Source: Bacteroidales bacterium
GTDB lineage: Bacteria; Bacteroidota; Bacteroidia; Bacteroidales; UBA932
Reading direction: 5' to 3'
Length of the DNA: 11,272 bases
Assembly (NCBI GenBank): GCA_024401945.1
Contig: JAKSKC010000037.1
Location: 1 to 11,272 of the forward strand
In this document: in pieces, positions 5,939 to 11,272 of the stretch
How the letters are laid out: every line of letters begins with the position of its first letter
Numbering within the stretch: position 1 is the first letter of the stretch
Program-made: the position numbers and the translations under genes
Notes under the pieces: model-generated
What the model was told of the DNA's origin: nothing
What the model saw: only the letters and a program-made list of their open reading frames with translations
The model's database searches: none

Positions 5939-7354
5939 ATGGAAGAACTGCTAAGATTATTCGAATCATATACAGGCCGGAAGGCCACCGACACCCTCGA
6001 GATGAACTCATCCGGCAGCAACAGGAGGTATTTCAGGCTGTCCGCGGAGGGGGTCTCCGTCATAGGGGTGCTTGGAAACAATCTGGAGGAAAACAACGCG
6101 TTCATAACGCTCTCACGCCATTTCAAGGAAAGGAACCTGCCTGTTCCTGAGGTCTATATGGTCAGTGAGGACGGTATGAGCTATATTCAGGAGGACCTCG
6201 GGGACAGCCAGCTGTACGACCTGGTGGCCAAGGGGCGCGAGACGGGGGATTACGGGGAGGAGGACGCCGGACTCCTTTGCAAGGCGATAGCAACCCTGCC
6301 TGCACTGCAGTTCAAGGGTGCAGAAGGTCTCGACTACAGCATATGCTATCCGGACTCATCCTTCAATGCGAGGATGGTGGATTTCGACCTGAACTATTTC
6401 AAATACTGCTTCCTCAAGGCCACCGGGCTGGAGTTCAACGAAGTCCGTCTCCAGAACGATTTCGACAGGCTCCGTGAGGATCTGCTCCAGAATATAGGGA
6501 ACACCTTCATGCACAGGGACTTCCAGGCCAGGAACATAATGATGAGGGACGGTGAACCGTACATCATCGATTTCCAGGGGGGAAGAAGGGGACCAATCTA
6601 CTACGATGTGGCTTCCTTCATCGGCCAGGCCCGTTCGAGATTCTCGAGCGAGCTCAAGGACATCCTGGTCCAGGCCTATCTGGAGGCTCTCAAGAAGTTC
6701 ACCGACGTGGATGAGGACGAGTTCAAGGAAAACCTCAGGATATTCGTGCTGTTCAGGACACTGCAGGTGCTCGGGGCCTACGGTTTCAGGGGATATTTCG
6801 AGAAGAAGCCTCATTTCCTCGGCAGCGTCCCGTTCGCTCTCAGCGGCCTGCGCAAGCTCATAGCCGTCCCGTTCGTCAGATACCCTTACCTTAACGACCT
6901 GCTCGACAAGCTCACTTCGATGCAGAACCTCTACCAGGTGCCTGAAGACAAGCGTCTGGAGGTGAAGATAAACAGTTTCGCATACAAGCGCGGCATTCCG
7001 ATGGACGAGACCGGCAACGGAGGAGGATATCTGTTCGACTGCAGGGCCATCAACAATCCTGGCAAATATGAACATTACAGGCAGTTCACCGGTCTTGACA
7101 GGGAGGTGGTCGATTTCCTCGTGGAGGACGGAGAGGTCCTTACATTCCTCGACAATGTATATTCTCTCGTGGACCGTCACGTCCAGAGATTCCAGGAACG
7201 CGGTTTCACGCATCTGCAGGTTTGTTTCGGCTGCACCGGCGGACAGCACCGTTCCGTCTATTGCGCCGAACGCCTGGCCGAGCATCTTGTCCATAAATTC
7301 GATGTCAAGGTAGTTGTAAGCCACCGCGAACTCGGCATCGAGAAAATGATGTAG
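5939..7354 (+). CDS. AmgK-like sugar phosphotransferase (APH family) fused to a RapZ C-terminal domain
   Basis: This encodes a 471-residue cytoplasmic two-domain protein. Residues 1 to about 335 form an aminoglycoside-phosphotransferase-type kinase resembling AmgK, which phosphorylates the anomeric carbon of MurNAc and GlcNAc. It has GSNRRYFRL near residue 26, the catalytic loop HRDFQARN with Asp194 and Asn199, and the metal-binding DFQ at Asp211, followed by GPIYYDVASF. Residues about 340-471 match the RapZ C-terminal domain: INSFAYKRGIP, FDCRAINNPGKY, FTGLD, and the loop FGCTGGQHRS (430-439), which in E. coli RapZ helps bind glucosamine-6-phosphate. The P-loop kinase part of RapZ is absent. 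The ATG at 5939 is chosen because of the SD sequence and promoter; 5906 would add 11 residues. The MurU-like gene begins 1 base after the stop. Sugar specificity is inferred from family and neighbour. Confidence 0.85.
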   Translation: MEELLRLFESYTGRKATDTLEMNSSGSNRRYFRLSAEGVSVIGVLGNNLEENNAFITLSRHFKERNLPVPEVYMVSEDGMSYIQEDLGDSQLYDLVAKGRETGDYGEEDAGLLCKAIATLPALQFKGAEGLDYSICYPDSSFNARMVDFDLNYFKYCFLKATGLEFNEVRLQNDFDRLREDLLQNIGNTFMHRDFQARNIMMRDGEPYIIDFQGGRRGPIYYDVASFIGQARSRFSSELKDILVQAYLEALKKFTDVDEDEFKENLRIFVLFRTLQVLGAYGFRGYFEKKPHFLGSVPFALSGLRKLIAVPFVRYPYLNDLLDKLTSMQNLYQVPEDKRLEVKINSFAYKRGIPMDETGNGGGYLFDCRAINNPGKYEHYRQFTGLDREVVDFLVEDGEVLTFLDNVYSLVDRHVQRFQERGFTHLQVCFGCTGGQHRSVYCAERLAEHLVHKFDVKVVVSHRELGIEKMM

Positions 7355-7355
7355 G

Positions 7356-8084
7356 ATGAGGGCGATGATCTTTGCCGCGGGTCTGGGCACCCGCCTCAGG
7401 CCTTTGACCGACGACAGGCCGAAAGCCCTGGTCCGCGTGGCGGGCGATACGCTTCTGGGCCATACGGTCAGGAGACTCCAGGCGGCCGGAGTGGATGAAT
7501 TCGTCATAAACGCCCATCATTTTTCACAGCAGATAGTGGATTATCTGGAGGCCAGCGGCAATTTCGGTTCGAATGTCAGGGTCTCCGTCGAAAAGGATCG
7601 TCCCCTGGAGACGGGAGGCGGCATAAGGCACGCCCGTCCGCTTCTCGAAGGTGCGGGTCATTTCCTTGTCCACAACGTCGATATCATTTCAAACCTGGAT
7701 ATAGGGAAGATGGTTTCATCCTGCCGTCCCGATGCGCTGGCAACCCTGCTTGTGAGCGCCCGCGTTACGCAGAGCTCCCTGCTTTTCACCTCCGCCCTGC
7801 GCCTGATGGGCTGGACCCCCGTGGAGACGGGAGAGGTGAAAAGCCCGTTCGGGGACCTGAATCCGGATGACTGCATCAAGCTGGCCTTCGGTGGGGTTCA
7901 CTATATTTCGGATGCCGTGTTCCCGCTTATGGAAGGCTGGCCTGAATATTTCTCAATCATTGATTTCTATCTGGCTGCAGCCGCGGAACATCCCATATTC
8001 GGCTATGTACAGGAAGGTCTGGAACTGATAGATGTGGGCAAGACTGCTGCCCTCGGGCAGGCCGAGTCCTATTTGACCAGGTAG
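7356..8084 (+). CDS. MurU-like sugar-1-phosphate nucleotidyltransferase
   Basis: This 242-residue cytoplasmic enzyme has the nucleotidyltransferase fold that joins a sugar-1-phosphate to a nucleoside triphosphate. The N-terminal signature FAAGLGTRLRPLT (6-18) with RPKALV (21-26) binds the nucleotide. ETGGGI (85-90), typical of MurU and its relatives, lies in the sugar site. VHNVD with Asp109 and LIDVGK with Asp226 supply the two metal ligands. The length fits MurU (about 225-240). In Pseudomonas, MurU converts MurNAc-1-phosphate to UDP-MurNAc after AmgK, by-passing MurA and fosfomycin. The kinase gene directly upstream (1-base gap) supports that role here, though a different hexose-1-phosphate and nucleotide cannot be excluded. 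The 3' end overlaps the opposing DivIC-like gene by 16 bases. Confidence 0.85.
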   Translation: MRAMIFAAGLGTRLRPLTDDRPKALVRVAGDTLLGHTVRRLQAAGVDEFVINAHHFSQQIVDYLEASGNFGSNVRVSVEKDRPLETGGGIRHARPLLEGAGHFLVHNVDIISNLDIGKMVSSCRPDALATLLVSARVTQSSLLFTSALRLMGWTPVETGEVKSPFGDLNPDDCIKLAFGGVHYISDAVFPLMEGWPEYFSIIDFYLAAAAEHPIFGYVQEGLELIDVGKTAALGQAESYLTR

Positions 8085-8353
8085 ACGTCCTCCCCGGATT
8101 CGCAATAGCCGAAATTCTCCCTCGCGAACTTTTCGAGGGTGTCCCTGTCACTGGACATGAGTTCGACCTGCTGCTTCATCTCCTCATTCTCCCTCTCATA
8201 TTCCGTGATAGTGCGTTCCTGTCTCCTCAGGGTTATCCCTGCATCAATCCACCGTATGACGTTGTTCTTCTTGACAAGAAGGAACGCCACCGCAGCGAGG
8301 ATTGCGATCAGGATGAAGCGGAAGGTGCTTTTTCTGCTGTTCTTTTTAGTCAT
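8069..8353 (-). CDS. Septum formation initiator family protein (FtsB/DivIC)
   Basis: This 94-residue bitopic membrane protein should act in the division complex with FtsL/FtsQ-type partners. It has a basic cytoplasmic N-terminus (MTKKNSRKS), one membrane helix (about 12-27), a periplasmic coiled coil rich in Glu, Arg and Gln (about 42-68), and the C-terminal family motif LEKFARENFGY...GEDVYLV (73-93). Size and order match FtsB/DivIC. The start is the ATG at 8353-8351. An ATG 7 codons upstream (8374) overlaps the -7 box of the likely promoter, so it would not be in the mRNA. The stop lies inside the last codons of the opposing nucleotidyltransferase gene. Confidence 0.9.
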   Translation of the reverse strand: MTKKNSRKSTFRFILIAILAAVAFLLVKKNNVIRWIDAGITLRRQERTITEYERENEEMKQQVELMSSDRDTLEKFARENFGYCESGEDVYLVK

Positions 8354-8370
8354 CGGAATGTGATATTCAC

Positions 8371-8390
8371 ACAAAAATAATTATTTTTGT
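8371..8390. promoter_or_regulatory. Perfect 20-base palindrome carrying two head-to-head -7 boxes
   Basis: The half-site ACAAAAATAA at 8371-8380 is followed directly by its exact reverse complement at 8381-8390. Each arm contains a TAnnTTTG box (TATTTTTG): plus strand 8382-8389, minus strand 8379-8372. They would serve the nucleotidyltransferase gene (predicted start near 8393, leader about 19 bases) and the DivIC-like gene (start near 8368, leader about 15 bases). I find no good TTG at the -33 position for either. The palindrome could also bind a dimeric regulator. Confidence 0.55.
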
Positions 8391-8411
8391 TGAAATATTC
8401 AGAACAGAAAA

Positions 8412-9341
8412 ATGAAACCAACACTTCTCGCTCTCGCTGCAGGTATGGGAAGCCGTTACGGCGGGCTCAAGCAGCTTGACACTCTCGGCCCAAGCGGTGA
8501 GACAATTATCGACTATTCAATATATGATGCGGTTCAATCCGGTTTCGGAAAGGTCGTATTCATCGTGAGGGAGTCCTTCAAGGCCCAGTTCGAGGAACTT
8601 GTCCAGAAGAAGTACGGAAACCTCAGATGTCCTGACGGACAGCCTCTCGAGTATTGTTTCGTCACCCAGGAACTCGACAAGATCCCTGCCGGATTCTCAT
8701 ATAATCCTGAAAGGGTCAAGCCCTGGGGCACTGCGCACGCCATGCTGATGGCCAAGGATGTCATCCACGAGCCGTTCGTAGTCATCAACGGTGATGACTA
8801 TTACGGAAGGGATTCCTTCAAGGTCATCTCAAAATGGCTTATGGAGCACGAGAATTCGAAGGGAGTCTACAGTGTAGTGGGATTCAAGCTCTCCAACACG
8901 CTTTCCGAGAACGGCAGCGTGTCCAGGGGAATCTGCTCTTACGACGGTGCCGGCAATCTCGAATCGATTGCGGAGCATCTGGAGATTGAAAGATGCGAGG
9001 ATGGAGTCATCCGCGGCATAAACAGCAACAACCAGGAGAAAACGGTTCTCAAGGGGGATGACCTCTGCTCCATGAACATGTGGGGATTCACTCCTGACTA
9101 TTTCACCCGGAGCGAGGATCTTTTCAAGGAATTTCTCGCCGCCAACGGACAGGAACTCAAGAAGGAGTTCTACATCCCGTTCGCGGTGGACAGTATGATA
9201 AAGGACGGATATGCCCGCGCCGAGGTTCTTGCAACCGATTCCAAATGGTTCGGCGTCACCTTCCCGGAGGACAGACCCGGCGTAGTGGCCAAGTTCGCCG
9301 AACTTGTCGACAGGGGCTTCTATCCATCGCCTCTCTACTAG
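8412..9341 (+). CDS. Sugar-phosphate nucleotidyltransferase (NTP_transferase family), substrate unknown
   Basis: This 309-residue cytoplasmic enzyme belongs to the same superfamily as glucose-1-phosphate uridylyl- and thymidylyltransferases. The nucleotide-binding signature is LAAGMGSRYGGLKQ (8-21), followed by LGPSGETIIDYSIYDA. PWGTAHA (104-110) is the conserved segment before the metal site INGDDYYG, with Asp128 and Asp129. The C-terminal half has DDLCSMNMWGF and KKEFYIPFAVDSMI, which I recall from a Bacteroidota subfamily often annotated simply as nucleotidyltransferase. It is distinct from the MurU-like enzyme in the window: longer, with a different sugar-site motif (no ETGGGI). It is first in an operon with the CPBP protease gene (6-base gap) and lies divergent to the DivIC-like gene. 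The sugar and the nucleotide cannot be told from sequence. Confidence 0.85.
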   Translation: MKPTLLALAAGMGSRYGGLKQLDTLGPSGETIIDYSIYDAVQSGFGKVVFIVRESFKAQFEELVQKKYGNLRCPDGQPLEYCFVTQELDKIPAGFSYNPERVKPWGTAHAMLMAKDVIHEPFVVINGDDYYGRDSFKVISKWLMEHENSKGVYSVVGFKLSNTLSENGSVSRGICSYDGAGNLESIAEHLEIERCEDGVIRGINSNNQEKTVLKGDDLCSMNMWGFTPDYFTRSEDLFKEFLAANGQELKKEFYIPFAVDSMIKDGYARAEVLATDSKWFGVTFPEDRPGVVAKFAELVDRGFYPSPLY

Positions 9342-9347
9342 CCGCCT

Positions 9348-10247
9348 ATGAGAAGACAGACCAACAACTTCAGGGTATTGGACAATTTCGTCCATTTCAC
9401 TCCCGGAGTGGGGCAGATACTTATGCTCTGCCTGTGGTTTCTGGTCGGTGTGCTGCTGGGGAATGCCGCCACACTTGTGTCGGGGCTCTTCACGAGTGAC
9501 ATGTCCGTCGTGATGCTCGTATCATACCCGCTGATGTTCATACCTGCAATGATGTACGCATCGGTCAGGTCACATCAGGACGAGGGCTTCAAGAAGGGAT
9601 ACTCCCTGGACTGCAGCAATTTCAAGCCTCTGGGAGGCTGGCTGTGCATCCTGTTCGCGGCGCTCGGGACCTGGTCCCTCAATTATGTTTCCGAATACTT
9701 CGTAACCTGTCTTCCTCCTATGCCTGACGCCCTCAAGGCGGCGCTCGACAGTATGACGGGCGGCAATTTCGCGGTCAATTTCATCTGCGCCGCAATCTTT
9801 GCCCCGTTCTTCGAGGAGTGGCTCTGCCGCGGAATGATCCTCAGGGGCCTGCTGCATTACAGGACATCGGGCGGCAAACAGGTCAGGCCGGTATGGGCGA
9901 TAGTGATATCCGCGGTTTTCTTCGCAGTAATCCACTTCAACCCCTGGCAGGCCATAGTGGCCTTCCTGCTCGGAGTCTTCTTCGGCTATGTATATTACAG
10001 GACAGGTTCCCTCAAACTGACCATGCTGATGCATTTCATCAACAATGCATCTGCGCTGGTCATCAACAGGATACCTGCATTCGAAGGTATGGAATCCTGG
10101 AGGGACGTCATCAAGGGGTCCGACTACTGGATAGTGTATGTATGCTGTCTGCTGCTTGCGGCTCTTGCCGTATACGAGTTCAACAGAATCAAACCTCTTT
10201 CCCCTGAGGGAAGCTTCGAGGAGCACAAGGCCCTATTTGACGAGTAG
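9348..10247 (+). CDS. CPBP-family intramembrane glutamic endopeptidase (CAAX protease-like)
   Basis: This 299-residue inner-membrane protein has about eight hydrophobic segments (around 21-46, 52-71, 95-115, 141-155, 182-197, 200-216, 223-240, 265-281). The CPBP motifs are complete: FEEWLCRG with Glu156, Glu157 and Arg161; FAVIH with Phe192 and His196, followed by NPWQ; and HFINNA with His229 and Asn233. These correspond to the catalytic Glu and the His/Asn residues of Rce1-type proteases. Bacterial members have been linked to bacteriocin maturation, protection, or regulated proteolysis, but the substrate here is unknown. It starts 6 bases after the nucleotidyltransferase stop. A hydrophilic tail ends at the stop, which overlaps the 3' end of the opposing sirtuin gene by 15 bases. 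An intrinsic terminator follows 20 bases later. Confidence 0.9.
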   Translation: MRRQTNNFRVLDNFVHFTPGVGQILMLCLWFLVGVLLGNAATLVSGLFTSDMSVVMLVSYPLMFIPAMMYASVRSHQDEGFKKGYSLDCSNFKPLGGWLCILFAALGTWSLNYVSEYFVTCLPPMPDALKAALDSMTGGNFAVNFICAAIFAPFFEEWLCRGMILRGLLHYRTSGGKQVRPVWAIVISAVFFAVIHFNPWQAIVAFLLGVFFGYVYYRTGSLKLTMLMHFINNASALVINRIPAFEGMESWRDVIKGSDYWIVYVCCLLLAALAVYEFNRIKPLSPEGSFEEHKALFDE

Positions 10248-10952
10248 GTCCTGAACAAGATTTCTGAAGGCGGTCATTCCGGTGGTCGCCTTTTCTTTTA
10301 TATGCGTGATCCTGGATTCGCTAATAGGGACCTCGGCGGGATCTATGATGAATATCCTGGCGTTTTCCGAAGCGTAGCGGTAAAGGCTCGCCGCAGGATA
10401 TACCTGAAGCGAGGTGCCGACTATAAGGATGATATCCGCCTTGCTGACTATGTCGATGGCCCTTTCTATCTTCGGGACAGCTTCGCCGAAGAAGACGATA
10501 TGCGGTCTGAGCTGGCATCCGTTAGCTGCCTTGTCCCCGATCTTCACTTCCGAATAACCGACATCGAAGACCTCGTCCTCACGGTAGTCCCTGTCATAGA
10601 CCCCGCTCTCGGGACGGACCTTGGTCACTTCGCCGTGAAGGTGCAGGACCTTCGTCGAACCGGCCCTTTCGTGCAGGTTGTCCACATTCTGGGTGATGAC
10701 AGTGACGTCGGCGGATTCCTCCAGCTCCGCAATCATCCTGTGGGCGTCATTGGGTGCTGCCTTTTCCAGGTTCCTCCTCTGCATGTTGTAGAAATCGAGA
10801 ACCTTCGAGCGGTTCCTGTACCATCCTTCTATGGATGCCACGTCCATAGGATCGTAATTGTCCCACAGACCTCCGTTGTCACGGTATGTGCCCAATCCGC
10901 TCTCCGCGCTGACTCCAGCGCCTGTGAGAACTGCCAGTTTCAGTTTCGCCAT
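10233..10952 (-). CDS. Zinc-less Sir2-family NAD-dependent protein deacylase
   Basis: This 239-residue cytoplasmic sirtuin removes acyl groups from lysine using NAD. Seen in the sequence: GAGVSAESGLGTYRD (11-25) for NAD binding, TQNVDNLHERAG (87-98), catalytic His106 in LHLHGE, VGTSLQVYPAA, and a final HIKEKA...AFRNLV helix. The zinc-binding cysteines are missing (only Cys146 in the region 110-150), as I recall for Bacteroidota class III sirtuins. In CobB and SIRT5 an acyl-pocket motif Tyr-x-x-Arg gives preference for succinyl and malonyl lysine. Here FYNMQRR has Tyr55, but Gln58 where Arg is expected. The ATG lies 5 bases after the stop of the BT_3928-like gene, so it is probably co-transcribed with that gene. 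The 3' end contains the terminator of the opposing CPBP gene. Confidence 0.9.
   Translation of the reverse strand: MAKLKLAVLTGAGVSAESGLGTYRDNGGLWDNYDPMDVASIEGWYRNRSKVLDFYNMQRRNLEKAAPNDAHRMIAELEESADVTVITQNVDNLHERAGSTKVLHLHGEVTKVRPESGVYDRDYREDEVFDVGYSEVKIGDKAANGCQLRPHIVFFGEAVPKIERAIDIVSKADIILIVGTSLQVYPAASLYRYASENARIFIIDPAEVPISESRITHIKEKATTGMTAFRNLVQDLLVK
10267..10296 (+). terminator. Intrinsic terminator of the nucleotidyltransferase-CPBP operon, inside the sirtuin gene
   Basis: Bases 10267-10276 pair with 10283-10292 in a 10-bp stem (two G-T pairs) around the loop TTCCGG. A T-rich run (TTTTCTTTTA, 10291-10300) follows on the plus strand. It lies 20 bases after the CPBP stop. There is no T-tract on the minus strand, so it should act only on plus-strand transcripts. 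It lies wholly within codons of the opposing sirtuin gene. Confidence 0.7.
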
Positions 10953-10957
10953 ATTAT

Positions 10958-11272
10958 TTATAAAAGGAGCATAACGGCAAAAACGTATAGAAGAAAGCCT
11001 TGCGCTTTCAGCTTGCCGCTACTTATGTATTTCATCATCAATGAATTGGAATCTCCTTCCGCAACTTCTTCCAATTCTTCCGCATCCGGAAGCCGGCTGG
11101 AGGGCCATTTACTGATTATCTCGCCGTCATCTATGAACGTGACGCCTCCGTTGGACCTGTTCAACGTCATCAGCAGCCTTCTGTCGGCGGAATAGCTGTC
11201 CTCATCGGGAATGAACCCGCCCGATGACAGCATTATGGTCCGGAATCCGGCGTTGCGCGCCTCCGAGATGAA
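10958..11272 (-). CDS. C-terminal part of a BT_3928-like DoxX/thioredoxin-fold membrane protein, cut by the window edge
   Basis: The reading frame is open to the right edge; 104 codons are present (the internal ATG at 11233 is not a gene start). The visible part resembles the C-terminal thioredoxin-like domain of the Bacteroidota BT_3928 family: ISEARNAGFRTIMLSSGG, then ADRRLLMTLNRSNGGVTFIDDGEIISKW, where homologs have a similar RSNPG segment followed by a strand and NKW. No CxxC appears in the visible part. A hydrophobic end (GFLLYVFAVMLLL) is a short final membrane segment that stops abruptly without the usual basic tail. The DoxX-like membrane domain would lie outside the window. The sirtuin gene starts 5 bases after the stop. 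Assignment is from remembered similarity, so moderate certainty. Confidence 0.6.
   Translation of the reverse strand, partial: FISEARNAGFRTIMLSSGGFIPDEDSYSADRRLLMTLNRSNGGVTFIDDGEIISKWPSSRLPDAEELEEVAEGDSNSLMMKYISSGKLKAQGFLLYVFAVMLLL

Noticed and set aside
6356..7507. Open frame of 383 codons on the minus strand, antisense to the kinase-RapZ gene
   Set aside because: It shadows a gene with clear motifs, shows no domain of its own, and crosses the boundary of two sense genes.
8119..8139. Hairpin CCCTCG / CGAGGG downstream of the MurU-like stop, as a terminator
   Set aside because: The 6-bp stem has a 9-base loop and no T-rich run on either strand. It fits the coding sequence of the DivIC-like gene.
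10110..10250. A bacteriocin or immunity gene beside the CPBP protease
   Set aside because: No small secreted peptide with a double-glycine leader or immunity-like frame is found around the CPBP gene; the neighbours are a sugar nucleotidyltransferase and a sirtuin.
10302..11195. Open frame of 297 codons on the plus strand, opposite the sirtuin and BT_3928-like genes
   Set aside because: It runs opposite two recognisable genes, across their junction, and its translation has no recognisable motif.

Overview
The window looks like chromosomal DNA of a GC-rich member of the Bacteroidales. A Rikenellaceae-like lineage would fit, but I cannot fix the genus. Four things support this: protein families that are typical of or restricted to Bacteroidota (a putative porin, a phosphotransferase fused to a RapZ C-terminal domain, a BT_3928-like DoxX/thioredoxin protein, and an SRPBCC protein next to an rRNA methyltransferase); promoters of the Bacteroidota type (TTG or TTTG, about 19-20 bases, then TAnnTTTG); mostly absent Shine-Dalgarno sequences; and very short intergenic gaps. 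Arg AGG and Ile ATA codons are common despite the GC-rich sequence. I see no mobile element, CRISPR array, tRNA or rRNA.

Layout. At the left, on the minus strand, are the start of an rRNA cytosine-C5 methyltransferase (cut by the window edge) and the SRPBCC gene upstream of it. Divergent from these, on the plus strand, are a NUDIX hydrolase and an FtsX/LolE-type ABC permease. They converge on a minus-strand pair: a large outer-membrane putative porin followed by an MltF-like lytic transglycosylase. Divergent from the porin is a plus-strand pair: an AmgK-like amino-sugar kinase fused to a RapZ C-terminal domain, then a MurU-like nucleotidyltransferase. A small DivIC/FtsB-type division gene lies on the minus strand, and divergent from it are a second sugar-phosphate nucleotidyltransferase and a CPBP-family membrane protease. 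The right end, on the minus strand, holds a zinc-less sirtuin and the C-terminal part of a BT_3928-like protein.

How the genes may work together. Much of the window concerns the cell envelope: outer-membrane porin, peptidoglycan lytic enzyme, division-complex subunit, lipoprotein-type permease and amino-sugar activation. The most interesting unit is at 5939-8084. An anomeric amino-sugar kinase followed by a MurNAc-1-phosphate uridylyltransferase is the known AmgK-MurU peptidoglycan-recycling shortcut. Here the kinase carries the domain that in E. coli RapZ senses glucosamine-6-phosphate. The lytic transglycosylase made from the divergent operon next door could supply the kind of muropeptide that feeds this route; that link is inference.

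Architecture. The region is very compact. All three divergent intergenic regions are 50-72 bases long and carry opposed TAnnTTTG boxes, so the two promoters must overlap. All three convergent gene pairs overlap at their 3' ends by 4, 16 and 15 bases. One convincing intrinsic terminator (for the CPBP gene) lies inside the coding sequence of the opposing sirtuin gene. No stretch over 300 bases lacks a gene.
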